A stretch of DNA of 36,626 bases from Balneolia bacterium (lineage in GTDB: Bacteria; Bacteroidota; Rhodothermia; Balneolales; Cyclonatronaceae). The stretch lies in contig JAIUMA010000031.1 in NCBI GenBank assembly GCA_022565795.1, positions 1 through 36,626 on the forward strand. Direction: 5' to 3'. Shown piece by piece: positions 25,467 through 34,718 of this stretch. Position 1 is the first letter of the stretch. The number at the start of each line of letters is the position of its first letter. A program made the position numbers and the translations under genes. The notes beneath the pieces were generated by a model, which saw nothing but the letters and a program-made list of their open reading frames with translations, was not told the DNA's origin and searched no databases.

Positions 25467-25635
25467 GAAGGACAGGACGCGGAGGTACGCAGATTACAAC
25501 GCAGAGATTGCACAAAGAAAATTATTTGCCAACCCGAATGAAGCTACCTCGAGATGGTAATCTGTCATATTCCACGAAAACAATCCTGCATATCAATTAA
25601 TACCTCCATCTTGTCCCGATAGGAAGAGTTGCCAG

Positions 25636-25677
25636 TCCCCGGTCCCTGAGCGGAGACGAAGGACCGGGGAGGTTTTT
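25636..25677 (+). terminator. Terminator-like hairpin
   Basis: TCCCCGGTCC (25636-25645) pairs perfectly with GGACCGGGGA (25661-25670), then GG and TTTTT. It could end the ZIP transcript or be part of a dispersed element, because similar GGGGAGG(C)TTTT ends recur at 25973-25982. Confidence 0.55.
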
Positions 25678-25739
25678 ACGGGAATTAGCGCAACTTGTCC
25701 CGGCTCCGCCTTGGTGGATGTCGGGAGATTAAATGGATT

Positions 25740-25786
25740 GGGCGGCGCAAAAACACGCATTCATCAAATGTATCAGTGCGCCGCCC
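25740..25786. repeat. Inverted repeat GGGCGGCGCA / TGCGCCGCCC
   Basis: Perfect 10-bp arms (25740-25749 and 25777-25786) around a 27-base interior. TGTTTT follows on the plus strand. No gene contact is seen. Confidence 0.7.
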
Positions 25787-26256
25787 TGTTTTCTAAAATG
25801 AAGCTGTCATCTCGACTGAAGGGCTCAGCGAGCCACTGCACGCTGAACCCGGAATGGAGAGATCTCGCTTTATCTGGCGGGATATTGCCTGGGATTTCAG
25901 CACTGTAGTTGCCCCCATTCGGTTCCTCCGCAAGCTGCGAAGGAGCTGCTTCAGATAAGCTCAGGGAGCGGGGAGGCTTTTACTATAACAGTTATTGATA
26001 GATCAGAATCACTTTGTCCGTTACCTTCGTGTTTCTTCGTGATTTTGAGGTTTCGTGGTAAAAAAAGAAGGCCGGAAAATGCTTTTTACGAAAGATTCGC
26101 AATAAAAACACGAGGACTTGCCTGCGGGACTTTATATCCCGGTAGTTCAGCCTTGCTGGAAAAAATCAGATGACAACAGATCAACATGCGTTTCTAATCA
26201 CTACATTAGAGCAGGCTCCAAACCAATCAACACGAATCAGACGCCAAATGAAGAAC

Positions 26257-26430
26257 ATGAAAAAGGATATTACTGTGATTATCGGCGTTGCGGTTGTATT
26301 TATACTGCTGAATGAGTTTACGACCATTGGCTTCATCAGCTGGATCAGCTATCTGATATTTCTGGGCGGCTATTTTCTGGGAAGGTCTATCGATCGCTGG
26401 TGGGGATTGATGCGCTTTTTAAAAGGGTAA
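26257..26430 (+). CDS. Small hypothetical membrane protein
   Basis: 57 residues from the ATG at 26257 (the frame is open to 26170 and an alternative ATG lies at 26248, but residues before it look like non-coding DNA). The protein has a Lys-rich start, two hydrophobic segments (TVIIGVAVVFILLNEF and ISWISYLIFLGGYFLG) and a basic/aromatic tail (RSIDRWWGLMRFLKG). I do not recognise a family. It stands alone between repeats and the SDR gene, and may be spurious, though its strongly membrane-like composition argues for a real small protein. Confidence 0.5.
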   Translation: MKKDITVIIGVAVVFILLNEFTTIGFISWISYLIFLGGYFLGRSIDRWWGLMRFLKG

Positions 26431-26541
26431 GATGTGCAGAAAGAATAACGAAGTACCACAAAATTCTTATATTGCTATTAGATTATTGAATCACCCTTAA
26501 AAATATCATCCTGTTACAACGTAAAACGAAGAGGTGACCTT

Positions 26542-27312
26542 ATGAGACTACAAGATAAAGTGATCGTAATTACCGGTGGAGCCGGTGGCATTGGTCTGGC
26601 CAGTGCAGAATTGTTTCTAAAGCAAGGTGCCAAAGGCGTGCACCTTGTAGACCTGGATGAAGACGCTCTTCGTGAGGCCGCAGAAACGCTCAAAGCAGAT
26701 AAGCGCATAAGCTGGACCGCAGCCGACGTAAGCAGAGCAGAAGATGTGAAGCGCTATACCGATGAAGCCGTAAAAGCCTACGGCAAAATTGACGTGCTTT
26801 TTCTCAACGCCGGTATTGAGGGCAAGGTGATGCCCATCACCGAATACCCAGAAGAGCTGTTCGACAAACTGATGGCCGTAAACGTTAAGAGCCTTTTTCT
26901 CGGCATGAAGTACGGTTTTCCGGAATTGAAAAAAAACGGAGGCGGAAGCATGATTATCACCTCCTCGGTTGCCGGCCACAGGGGAACACCAAACGTGAGC
27001 GCCTACATCACCAGTAAACACGCCACGGTGGGCATCATGAAAACCGGGGCCCTGGAAGGCGCTGCCGACGGCATTCGCGTAAACAGCATTCATCCGTCGC
27101 CGGTCGACAACCGTATGATGCGCTCACTGGAGGACGGTTTTGCACCCGGAGCCGGTGCAGAGGCTAAAAAAGGCTTCGAACAGGCCATTCCGCTGGGTCG
27201 TTACGCAAAAAACGAAGAAATTGCGAATCTTGCGCTATTCCTGGCATCCGATGAAAGCAGCTTCATAACGGGATCCGAATACGTAATAGACGGTGGCATG
27301 ACGGCGAAATAG
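26542..27312 (+). CDS. Short-chain dehydrogenase/reductase
   Basis: 256 residues, typical classical SDR. Seen: nucleotide-binding TGGAGGIGLA (about residues 11-20), an acidic residue at the end of strand two (VDLDED) that favours NAD over NADP, the NAG motif in FLNAGIEG, and the catalytic set Asn114 (MAVNVKS), Ser141/142 (IITSSVAG), Tyr155 and Lys159 (YITSKHA). The C-terminal SDESSFITGSEYVIDGGM is standard. A GAGGTG ribosome site precedes the ATG. The substrate is unknown; the closest broad type is the FabG-like or glucose-dehydrogenase-like oxidoreductases. It stands alone and is convergent with the FAD dehydrogenase. Confidence 0.95.
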   Translation: MRLQDKVIVITGGAGGIGLASAELFLKQGAKGVHLVDLDEDALREAAETLKADKRISWTAADVSRAEDVKRYTDEAVKAYGKIDVLFLNAGIEGKVMPITEYPEELFDKLMAVNVKSLFLGMKYGFPELKKNGGGSMIITSSVAGHRGTPNVSAYITSKHATVGIMKTGALEGAADGIRVNSIHPSPVDNRMMRSLEDGFAPGAGAEAKKGFEQAIPLGRYAKNEEIANLALFLASDESSFITGSEYVIDGGMTAK

Positions 27313-27361
27313 GTCGCTGTCGCTCCCAATTGTGAATGGTGAATGTTGAATTTTGAATTGG
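27312..27361 (+). repeat. Dispersed GAATTGTGAA-type repeat, copy 2
   Basis: The GTCGCTGTCGCTCCCAAT leader followed by TTGTGAATGGTGAATG and TTGAATTTTGAATTGG units. It is the plus-strand counterpart of the copy at 5678-5720. A partial inverted counterpart (TTCACCATTCAAAATT) lies at about 27457-27475, so the 27312-27480 stretch can fold back on itself. Confidence 0.75.
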
Positions 27362-27519
27362 TGTCGATCCCTGAATTAGGTAATCATAGCTTCATTTTGA
27401 ATTCCAAAAGCCTTCTGTGGCAGATGCTAAAGAGGCAGAATCAGCCTATGATTGTAATTCACCATTCAAAATTTATAAAACTGCTAACCACTTCAACCGG
27501 TCGTCAAATCCATCAGGGC

Positions 27520-29082
27520 CTATTTGCCAGCCAAAACCGCAATGGCGTTGGCAACCCGCTCGCCATCCATGGCTGCGGAGACAATTCCGCCCGCGTAGCC
27601 TGCGCCTTCGCCGCAGGGGTACAAGCCTTTAACGCGGATATGCTCGAGATTTTCACGATTCCGAGGAATACGAACCGGCGATGAGGTACGTGATTCCGGT
27701 GCATGAACAACGGCATCGTTGGTGAGATAGCCTTTCATGGAGCGGTCGAAAAGCTTAAAGCCTCTTCGAAGCGCTTCGGTGATGTATTCCGGAAAGAGGT
27801 CGCCTACCTGAGCGGGCGTAATGCCGGGTGCGTATGAGCTTGAGGGAAGATCAACCGACATACGCTTGTTTACAAAATCATCCAGGCGCTGAGCCGGTGC
27901 GGTTTGGGTCTTGCCTCCCGCCTCCCAGGCCTTCACTTCAATATGCTTCTGATACTGCATGGCCGCCAGGGCGCCATACTTCTCAAAGGGCAGGAAATCT
28001 TCCGGACGCAGCTCTACAACAATGCCTGAGTTGGCTGTTGAGCGGGCGCGGCGGGAAGATGACCAGCCGTTGGTCACAATTTCGCCTGGCTCGGTGGCGC
28101 AGGGCGCAATCACGCCGCCGGGGCACATGCAGAACGAATAGACGCCTCTGCCGTTAACCTGTCGTGTAATGCTGTAGGCTGATGGCGGTAAATACGGACC
28201 GCGATCTGTTCCGCAGCTGTATTGTATGGTATCAATCAGCGTTTGAGGATGCTCCACGCGTACGCCGATTGCCAGCGGCTTCAGCTCGATTTCGATGCCT
28301 TTTTCGTGAAGCAGGGTGAAGATATCCCGGGCGGAGTGACCCGTGGCAAGAATGGTTTGCCGGGCACGGAACACATCACCCTTTAACGTACGCACGCCGA
28401 CCAGCGCATCGCCTTCCAGCAGGAAATCGGTCACCCGGGTGTTGAAGTGGATTTCGCCTCCGTGCGCCAGTATGCACTCCCTCATTTTGGCGATGATGCC
28501 GGGAAGTTTATTCGTCCCGATATGGGGATGCGCTTCGACCAGAATGTCTTTAACGGCACCAAAACCAACAAGCAGCTCCAGAATTCTATTTACATCGCCG
28601 CGCTTTTTGGATCGTGTGTAAAGCTTTCCATCGGAATAGGTTCCGGCGCCGCCTTCGCCAAAGCAATAGTTCGAATCTGGATTAACGATATGCTTTACAT
28701 TGATGCCCTTCAGGTCTTTAATGCGCTCTTTTACGTCTTTGCCACGCTCGAGGATTACGGGCTTTTTACCGAGCTCAATCAGCCGGAGGGCCGCAAAAAG
28801 GCCGGCCGGACCTGCGCCTATCACAATTACCTCGGGGGCATTAGCGACATTCTTATAATCGGGAAGAGTGATCTCTTCTGAGGTGTAATTCTCGCCCACA
28901 TAAACCTCAAGCTGCAGGTTTATAGCCACGCTTTTTCCCCGGGCATCAATGGAGCGGCGCTGTACCTCAACATGCGTGATTTCAGTCGGTGCCACGTTCA
29001 GCTTCCTGGCTGCAGCGCGCTTCAGACGGTCCGGTTCTCCGGCTGTTACAGGGTTGGTTCTGATCTGAAGCTTATGAATCAT
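27520..29082 (-). CDS. FAD-dependent dehydrogenase (COG2509-type)
   Basis: 520 residues. After an N-terminal region of about 80 residues (IHKLQIRTNPVT..., an alpha/beta cap typical of this group) comes an FAD-binding Rossmann loop VIVIGAGPAGLFAALRLIELG (about residues 85-105) ending in an acidic ILERG. A cofactor loop follows (NYCFGEGGAGTYSDGKLYTR), then ILATGHSARDIF, and near the C-terminus GLYPCGEGAGYAGGIVSAAMDG, the second FAD contact. This matches the conserved, poorly characterised family often annotated as NAD(P)/FAD-dependent oxidoreductase. The electron donor and substrate are unknown. It is on the minus strand, convergent with the SDR gene and divergent from the hybrid kinase. Confidence 0.92.
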   Translation of the reverse strand: MIHKLQIRTNPVTAGEPDRLKRAAARKLNVAPTEITHVEVQRRSIDARGKSVAINLQLEVYVGENYTSEEITLPDYKNVANAPEVIVIGAGPAGLFAALRLIELGKKPVILERGKDVKERIKDLKGINVKHIVNPDSNYCFGEGGAGTYSDGKLYTRSKKRGDVNRILELLVGFGAVKDILVEAHPHIGTNKLPGIIAKMRECILAHGGEIHFNTRVTDFLLEGDALVGVRTLKGDVFRARQTILATGHSARDIFTLLHEKGIEIELKPLAIGVRVEHPQTLIDTIQYSCGTDRGPYLPPSAYSITRQVNGRGVYSFCMCPGGVIAPCATEPGEIVTNGWSSSRRARSTANSGIVVELRPEDFLPFEKYGALAAMQYQKHIEVKAWEAGGKTQTAPAQRLDDFVNKRMSVDLPSSSYAPGITPAQVGDLFPEYITEALRRGFKLFDRSMKGYLTNDAVVHAPESRTSSPVRIPRNRENLEHIRVKGLYPCGEGAGYAGGIVSAAMDGERVANAIAVLAGK

Positions 29083-29375
29083 CGGGGCAGGTTTACGAAT
29101 TAAAGTAATGTGTGACGGGCGCCTAAGTTAAGCATTCTTTGTATAAAGAGGGTGAATGCACTGATTGTATTCATTCGGTAGTTAATTGGTTCATAAAAGG
29201 CTAAAGGGAATCGGGCCAAAGGGTTGCGCTTTAGGTAATTAGAAACAATTTAATTGGTTATAACTGGGATTAGTGATAATTTAAAATTCATTAATAAATT
29301 CGGTATTTGGGAGCCGGATTGTCTTGGTTATTAAGGTTTGATTTTGATTTGATTCGATCATTTGAGTGGTGAGAT

Positions 29376-31793
29376 ATGAATCCGGAGCTAAAAGATACTT
29401 TTTATGGCATAGTTCGTGAAAATGCCGCTTTGTATGAGCTTGCCTTTCGCGAGCACATCATGGGATTTGGCCTGTTTGAATTCCCGGATTGCTCTGTTTA
29501 TAAAACGGCTCCAAAACCTGAAAAGCCCTCAATATGGCTGAGCCCGCCGCTTGAACAAAGTCTGAAAGCAGCTCGCGATAAGCAGGAGTTTATCGAGCGA
29601 CTGGTATCCGATGAAATAAGAAAAAAAGCCATTGAACTCTGCGGTTCGGAGCAGAACTCAGACCCTCATATGTGTCAGTTCAGACTCGACTTCTCTCCTC
29701 TGTTTTCAGCTCCGGTTGTTATTCAGGGTGATATTGTACTGATTCATCCGAATTCTAATCCCGACCGCACGCTTGTTCTGGCGATGTTCGAGCAGATAGA
29801 ATCTATTCCAAGAGCGATTGAAGCCGCTCAGGAGCTGCGTAAAACCAAGCGAATGCTTCAACAGATTTCGGAAGTGGCCCGCGTTGGCGGCTGGGAAATC
29901 GACCTTGAACGCAATACCATGTACTGGTCTCCGGTTACCCGGGAAATTCATGAGGTTGATGATGCCTTCATCCCTGACAGAAAAAGCGTAATTGAGTTCT
30001 ACAAGGAAGGTCATAGCAGAGCCACCATGATACGCCTGAGCCGGAACGCCATGAGGTACGGTCAGTCGCTTGACGAAGAGTTTCAAATCATAACGCGCTC
30101 GGGACGTGAAGTATGGGTAAAAGTTATCGCCTATGCGGATTTCAGGGGAGGAAAGTGCACGCGTCTGTATGGCACGATTCAGGATATTGATGAAGACAAG
30201 AAGTTTGAGCTGGAGCTCCTAAAGTCGAAAAAACTGGCCGAAGCCGCTAACGTGGCGAAGTCGGAATTTCTGGCAAACATGAGCCATGAAATCAGGACCC
30301 CTCTGAACAGCATTATTGGGTTTTCGGAGCTGCTGATGCAGACAAAGCTTAGCCAAACCCAGCATCAATACATGAAGGCCGTTTTCCAGTCGGGTAACGT
30401 GCTGATTGACCTGATCAACGATATCCTTGACTTCTCAAAGATTGAGGCCGGTAAGCTCGAACTTTTCGAAGAAGAAACCAATATAGTGGAGCTTTGTGAA
30501 GTGGTGGCCGATATGCTTCGGTTCCGAACTGCTGAAAAAGACCTGGAGTTTCTGCTCGATGTAAGTCCTCGCGTTCCTCCGCTGCTTTGGCTCGATCCCG
30601 TTAGGCTGAAGCAGGTGCTCATCAACCTTCTTAGCAATGCGATTAAATTTACAAAAGAGGGGGAAGTACGTCTAAAGGTTCGTTTAAGGGATATCCGCGA
30701 AGCTGACGGTAAAAAAGTAGCAGTAATTACTTTTTTTGTAATTGACACTGGTATAGGAATAGCTGAAGATAAGCAGGCTAAAGTATTTGAGGCATTTCAG
30801 CAGGCTGATGGTTCGACCACCCGAAGGTTCGGCGGCACCGGACTGGGTTTGGCAATTTCAAACCGTCTCCTGGCGCTTATGGACAGCAGGCTTGAGCTGG
30901 AAAGCGAAGAGGGCAAAGGAAGCACATTTTACTTTACCGTTGAGGTTCCCGTTCAGCAAGGCGAATTTAATCAGCCAACGCTTGAAGGAATAAACAGAGT
31001 GCTTATACTGGATGATAACCTCAATAATGCTAACATCATCGCGAGGATGCTCGATGCGAGGGGTATTAGACATGAAACTTGCTACAGCGGAAAAGATGCC
31101 ATTGATCTGTTGCGTAAAGATGCCGGTCGTTTTGATATGCTGATTTCGGACTACCACATGCCGGAAATGGACGGGATGGAGGTGATAAAAACGATTCGGG
31201 AAGATCTTAAAATTGATGCGGCTCAGCTTCTGATTTTGCTGCTCCACAGCCATGCCAACGATCCTGAAATCGCTGAGGGAATACGAAAGTATGAGATTCA
31301 GAAGCAGCTCAGCAAGCCCATAAGCAGTAATCAGCTTTTTGATGCACTGGCAAAGTTAAAAGGCAACGTGCAGCGTCTGAATTTGGAGATTGAAGAGAAG
31401 CGTTGGCAGAGCAGCAGCAGGCCGGTGGTACTTATAGCAGACGACAACGCTGCCAATGTGCTGTTAACCCGAACGCTTGTGAAAAAATACGTGCCGGGCA
31501 GCATAATTGTGCAGGCAGCAGACGGTGCCGAGGCAGTGCAGCTCTATAGTGAGAACAATCCCGATCTTATCTTCATGGACATTCAAATGCCAAAAATGAG
31601 CGGCTATGAAGCGACAACGCGGATTCGGAGTAAATTCCGGGACGAGAAAACCATCATCATTGCGCTAACGGCCGGAACCGTAAAAGGTGAACGCACCAAG
31701 TGCCTGCGTGCGGGAATGAATGACTATATCAGCAAACCAATTCGGCTTGAGGATATGGAGCGCGTTTTAAGACAGTATCTATCCGACGACTGA
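29376..31793 (+). CDS. Hybrid sensor histidine kinase with two receiver domains
   Basis: 805 residues, no clear membrane helix. The N-terminal 160 residues match no domain I recognise. A PAS domain follows (about 165-280, [30 protein letters not shown]..., ending in [13 protein letters not shown]). HisKA has phospho-acceptor His304 ([12 protein letters not shown]), and the ATPase domain has [31 protein letters not shown]. Two receivers come next: the first with Asp592 ([12 protein letters not shown]) and a reduced switch region (LLLHSHAND), the second with Asp735 ([12 protein letters not shown]), ALTAG and SKPIR. No DNA-binding output is present, so phosphate likely passes to a separate partner (Hpt or regulator) not encoded nearby. 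The gene is a single unit, divergent from the FAD dehydrogenase. Confidence 0.93.
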   Translation: MNPELKDTFYGIVRENAALYELAFREHIMGFGLFEFPDCSVYKTAPKPEKPSIWLSPPLEQSLKAARDKQEFIERLVSDEIRKKAIELCGSEQNSDPHMCQFRLDFSPLFSAPVVIQGDIVLIHPNSNPDRTLVLAMFEQIESIPRAIEAAQELRKTKRMLQQISEVARVGGWEIDLERNTMYWSPVTREIHEVDDAFIPDRKSVIEFYKEGHSRATMIRLSRNAMRYGQSLDEEFQIITRSGREVWVKVIAYADFRGGKCTRLYGTIQDIDEDKKFELELLKSKKLAEAANVAKSEFLANMSHEIRTPLNSIIGFSELLMQTKLSQTQHQYMKAVFQSGNVLIDLINDILDFSKIEAGKLELFEEETNIVELCEVVADMLRFRTAEKDLEFLLDVSPRVPPLLWLDPVRLKQVLINLLSNAIKFTKEGEVRLKVRLRDIREADGKKVAVITFFVIDTGIGIAEDKQAKVFEAFQQADGSTTRRFGGTGLGLAISNRLLALMDSRLELESEEGKGSTFYFTVEVPVQQGEFNQPTLEGINRVLILDDNLNNANIIARMLDARGIRHETCYSGKDAIDLLRKDAGRFDMLISDYHMPEMDGMEVIKTIREDLKIDAAQLLILLLHSHANDPEIAEGIRKYEIQKQLSKPISSNQLFDALAKLKGNVQRLNLEIEEKRWQSSSRPVVLIADDNAANVLLTRTLVKKYVPGSIIVQAADGAEAVQLYSENNPDLIFMDIQMPKMSGYEATTRIRSKFRDEKTIIIALTAGTVKGERTKCLRAGMNDYISKPIRLEDMERVLRQYLSDD

Positions 31794-31878
31794 TTCATGC
31801 TGCCGGCTGTGCATACCTCCAGGGCCGCATTCAAAAAAAGATTTGCTGAATAAACAATACAAGCTGAATACTGATTTT

Positions 31879-31914
31879 ATTCATTTGGTTCAATAAATAT
31901 TGAACCAAATGAAT
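31879..31914. promoter_or_regulatory. 36-bp palindromic operator upstream of the GbsR-type gene
   Basis: ATTCATTTGGTTCAATA (31879-31895) is mirrored exactly by TATTGAACCAAATGAAT (31898-31914) with only AA between. It ends 21 bases before the regulator ATG. The right arm carries the TTGAAC -35 element of the promoter noted next, so binding would block it. Autoregulation by the encoded MarR-fold protein is inferred. Confidence 0.88.
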
Positions 31915-31928
31915 TGTCTTTGTATATT
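31900..31928 (+). promoter_or_regulatory. Sigma-70-type promoter of the GbsR-type regulator
   Basis: TTGAAC (31900-31905), 17-base spacer, TATATT (31923-31928). The start codon follows after 7 bases, so the mRNA would be leaderless or nearly so. The -35 overlaps the right operator arm. Confidence 0.5.
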
Positions 31929-31935
31929 CTAAGCA

Positions 31936-32391
31936 ATGGATAACAACAAACTCAACTTTATTGAAGAGTCCGGGCTCTTCTTCGAAAAGCTCGGATTAAC
32001 CCGGATGGCGGGTCGTGCCATGGGATTCCTGATGATCTGCGACCGGGATGCGGTTTCATTCGATGACATTCAGCAGGCGCTCGGAGCCAGCAAGGGCAGC
32101 ATTAGCGGAACCATGAAAATGCTGCTACACTCTGGACTTGTGGATGCGGTATCGCTGCCGGGAGACCGGAAGACCTACTACCGCATTAGCCGCAAGCGGG
32201 TAGGTGAAATGCTCAGGTCGCGGATGAAGCTGTTTGAAGCTTTTAGTGAGCTGTTGCTTAAGGGAAATTCACTGAAAGAAAAAACGGATGAAACAACAGA
32301 GTGGCTGGATGAAACGGCCCGGTTTTACAGCTGGATACAGACAGAGATCGGTGAATTAATCGATAAATGGGAGGAAAAGAACCAGCGTTAA
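31936..32391 (+). CDS. GbsR/MarR-family transcriptional regulator
   Basis: 151 residues. The layout is the GbsR-like MarR fold: an N-terminal helix (NFIEESGLFFEKLGLTRMAGRAMGFLMICD, about 6-37), a winged helix-turn-helix with recognition helix ALGASKGSISGTMKMLLHSGL (about 53-73), a wing with LPGDRKTYYRIS, and C-terminal helices for dimerisation and ligand sensing. GbsR-type proteins regulate osmoprotectant or envelope genes in some bacteria. The palindromic operator directly ahead of this gene makes autoregulation likely. The LolA-like gene follows 148 bases downstream on the same strand and then the ABC genes, probably the regulated set. A ribosome site is not apparent. Confidence 0.9.
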   Translation: MDNNKLNFIEESGLFFEKLGLTRMAGRAMGFLMICDRDAVSFDDIQQALGASKGSISGTMKMLLHSGLVDAVSLPGDRKTYYRISRKRVGEMLRSRMKLFEAFSELLLKGNSLKEKTDETTEWLDETARFYSWIQTEIGELIDKWEEKNQR

Positions 32392-32539
32392 ATAATAAAG
32401 CTGCCGCGGTAAGAAAAAGAAGAAACCGCAGGCGCACCTTCACGTAATAAGCTTATGTATCTGAAAAGAAAAAAACGGATCCGATCGTTATGGAATATGA
32501 AGAAAAAAAGTGATCCGCAGTAAATAATTGGAAAGCACT

Positions 32540-33355
32540 ATGAAGACAACAGCGCCGCTAAAAGGCAAATACATTGAGAAAATTGTGGGAGCAATAATTA
32601 TAGTCGTATTGCTCAGTTTAAGCGCGTATGCAGGAAGTTTTAATTCAGAAATTAAAGCTGGTTCAGATCAGCCGGATGCGCGGGAAATAATCCGAATCGT
32701 AGATGAGAACATGCGCGGAGAATCAAGCTACAGCGAAATGACCATGACAATCGAGCGGCCCCGCTACACCCGCGAGGTGAGCCTTCGAAGCTGGGCGCTG
32801 GGCACCGACTATTCGATGATTCTGATAACTGCACCATCTCGTGATGCGGGCACAACCTTTCTGAAAAGGGGTAACGAAATCTGGAACTACGTGCCCAACG
32901 TGGACCGCACCATTAAAATGCCGCCTTCTATGATGTCACAGTCCTGGATGGGATCGGACTTTACAAATGATGATCTGGTGCGCGAAAGTTCAATTGTAGA
33001 TGACTACACCCACGAGATTATCCGCACCGAAGAATACGAAGGACGCGATGCCTGGGTAATCGAAATGATCCCGCACGAGGACGCGGCCGTAGTTTGGGGC
33101 AAAGTACTAGTTTGGGTCTGTCAGCAGGATAACATCCAGCTGCGGGTTGAGAATTATGATCAATCCGGCGAACTGGCACAAACCATGGAGCTGGACCGAA
33201 TCAAAGAGCTCGGGGGGCGCATGATCCCATCCCGGATGACAATGATCCCCGCCGATAAAGACCAGCAAACCGTGCTCGAATACAAAACCCTGGAGTTCGG
33301 CATAGACGAGGGCGAAGACTTTTTCACCCAAAGAAATATGCAAAGAATAAGGTGA
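32540..33355 (+). CDS. Outer-membrane lipoprotein-sorting protein (LolA-like)
   Basis: 271 residues from the ATG at 32540 (a TTG four codons earlier is less likely). The N-terminus has a long signal-like segment (KIVGAIIIVVLLSLSAYAGS, likely cut near residue 30). The mature part fits the LolA/LolB-like 'outer membrane lipoprotein-sorting' family: REIIRIVDENMRGESSYSEMTMTIERP, LRSWALGTDYSMILITAPSRDAGTTFLKRGNEIWNYVPNVDRTIKMPPSMMSQSWMGSDFTNDDLV, then EEYEGRDAWVIEMIP and a C-terminal MIPSRMTMIPADKDQQTVLEYKTLEF strand. Such proteins sit beside FtsX-type permeases and probably shuttle a lipid-linked cargo. It is followed by two permeases and an ATPase, supporting a four-part envelope export system. 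Cargo unknown. Confidence 0.9.
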   Translation: MKTTAPLKGKYIEKIVGAIIIVVLLSLSAYAGSFNSEIKAGSDQPDAREIIRIVDENMRGESSYSEMTMTIERPRYTREVSLRSWALGTDYSMILITAPSRDAGTTFLKRGNEIWNYVPNVDRTIKMPPSMMSQSWMGSDFTNDDLVRESSIVDDYTHEIIRTEEYEGRDAWVIEMIPHEDAAVVWGKVLVWVCQQDNIQLRVENYDQSGELAQTMELDRIKELGGRMIPSRMTMIPADKDQQTVLEYKTLEFGIDEGEDFFTQRNMQRIR

Positions 33356-33483
33356 CCGGCAAGGCCGGAATTGTGAATGTTGAATGTTGAATTGTGAATT
33401 GTGAATTGTGAATTGGCCGGACCAGAAAACTCTGCGATAATCCGCGAATAATCTGCGCTAATAATCTGCGTCCTGCTTTTAAA
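33356..33483. repeat. Dispersed repeats between the LolA-like gene and permease 1
   Basis: CCGGCAAGGCCGG at 33357-33369 is followed by TTGTGAATGTTGAATG and GAATTGTGAATT units to GGCCGG at about 33420, a third copy of the GAATTGTGAA family. CTGCGATAATCCGCG and TAATCTGCGTCCTGC words follow at 33430-33475, a member of the CTGTG/CTGCG family. No promoter is evident. Confidence 0.75.
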
Positions 33484-34713
33484 ATGATGCTTATGTATTT
33501 GAAATTAGCCTGGCGAAATCTGTGGCGAAACCGTAAACGGACTCTCATTACCGTTTCGGCTATCGTGTTTGCGGTGGTGGTGGCGGTGTTTATGCAGTCG
33601 ATCAACCGTGGTTCGCACGAGCAGATGATCGACAACATGGTACGGTTTCATACCGGCTATGTGCAATTGCAGGATTATCGTTTTGAGGATGAGCCTTCCC
33701 TCGACAACAGCTTCCCGTTTACGGAGGAGCATATCGCCAGAGCCTTTGAAGCCGATGAGCGCATAACGCAGGTGATTCCGCGCATCGAAACCTTCATGCT
33801 GGCCGGAAACGATCACTCCACCCGCGGCGCTTTTGTGCTGGGTATCGATCCGGAGAAAGAGCATGACTTCAATGAGATCAGGGATCACATAGTTGACGGG
33901 CGTTTTTTCGAGGCTGATGAGCAGAGCGCAGTCGTTAGCGAAGGTCTGGCAAACCGGCTACAGCTGAGCGTCGGTGACGAAATTGTGCTTTTGGGTCAGG
34001 GCCGGTTCGGCATGTCGGCAAGCGGACTTTATAAAATAAAGGGAATCATGAAGCACCCGCTTCTTGACCTCAACAATCAGCTGGTCTACCTGCCGCTGCA
34101 GGAAGCGCAGTACATGCTCTCGGCCGATGAACATGCCACCGCAGTGCTGATTGGACTCGGTAACGAGCGCCACTCATCGCCCGTTGCCGAAAACCTGCAA
34201 TCCGTTTTTTCGGATGATGAGCTCATCACCAAAACATGGCCCGAGCTGATGCCCGAACTGCTGCAGCTGCTGGAATTCGACCTCATCGGCGCCTACTTCA
34301 TGGCGGGCGTGCTCTATATCGTAATTGGATTCGGCTTTTTCGGCACCATCCTCACCATGACGCTCGAACGCATGCGGGAATTTGGCGTGCTGCTTTCCGT
34401 CGGGATGAAGCGCACCCGTCTGGCCGCCGTGCTGCTTATTGAAACCGTACTGATAAGCCTGATGGGCGTACTATCGGGTATGGGCATGGCGTGGTTGCTG
34501 CTCTACTATTTTCACCTCAATCCGATTGAATTGACGGGCGACCTGGCCGAAACGGTCATCGAAATGGGATGGGAGCCGGTGTTCCCCATGTCGTTCGCAG
34601 CCGATCAGTTTTATCAGCAGGGGATTATTGTATTTGTGATTGCGATGCTGGTCTATCTGTTTCCGCTCATTAAAGTGATGCGCCTCAATATTCTGGACGC
34701 AGCAAGGAGCTAA
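33484..34713 (+). CDS. FtsX-type ABC transporter permease 1
   Basis: 409 residues. The layout is the MacB/LolE type: a first helix (about 20-42, LITVSAIVFAVVVAVFM) after LKLAWRNLWRNRKRT, a large periplasmic domain (about 43-265), and three helices near the C-terminus (about 275-300 with GVLYIVIGFGFFGTILTM; about 318-345 with LLIETVLISLMGVLSGMGMAWLL; about 380-400 with IIVFVIAMLVYLFPL). The FtsX-typical MTLERMREFGVLLSVGMKRTRL precedes the middle helix. It pairs with the second permease, whose start is five bases after this stop, and with the ATPase downstream, to move a lipophilic or lipoprotein cargo out of the inner membrane. Confidence 0.93.
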   Translation: MMLMYLKLAWRNLWRNRKRTLITVSAIVFAVVVAVFMQSINRGSHEQMIDNMVRFHTGYVQLQDYRFEDEPSLDNSFPFTEEHIARAFEADERITQVIPRIETFMLAGNDHSTRGAFVLGIDPEKEHDFNEIRDHIVDGRFFEADEQSAVVSEGLANRLQLSVGDEIVLLGQGRFGMSASGLYKIKGIMKHPLLDLNNQLVYLPLQEAQYMLSADEHATAVLIGLGNERHSSPVAENLQSVFSDDELITKTWPELMPELLQLLEFDLIGAYFMAGVLYIVIGFGFFGTILTMTLERMREFGVLLSVGMKRTRLAAVLLIETVLISLMGVLSGMGMAWLLLYYFHLNPIELTGDLAETVIEMGWEPVFPMSFAADQFYQQGIIVFVIAMLVYLFPLIKVMRLNILDAARS

Positions 34714-34718
34714 GATTT

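Larger units (their letters stand above)
25467..26256. other. Repeat-rich non-coding region
   Basis: About 790 bases with no credible gene. From left: a CTGCG-type degenerate repeat on the minus strand (25467-25515), a 10-bp hairpin with T-run (25636-25677), a 10-bp GGGCGGCGCA inverted repeat (25740-25786), a GTCATCTCGACTGAAGGG...GGAGAGATCTC element (about 25807-25866), a second GAGCGGGGAGGCTTTTAC end (25967-25984), and ACCACGAAA/CACGAAG-type units on the minus strand (about 26022-26062). The assembly looks like nested dispersed elements. Confidence 0.65.
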
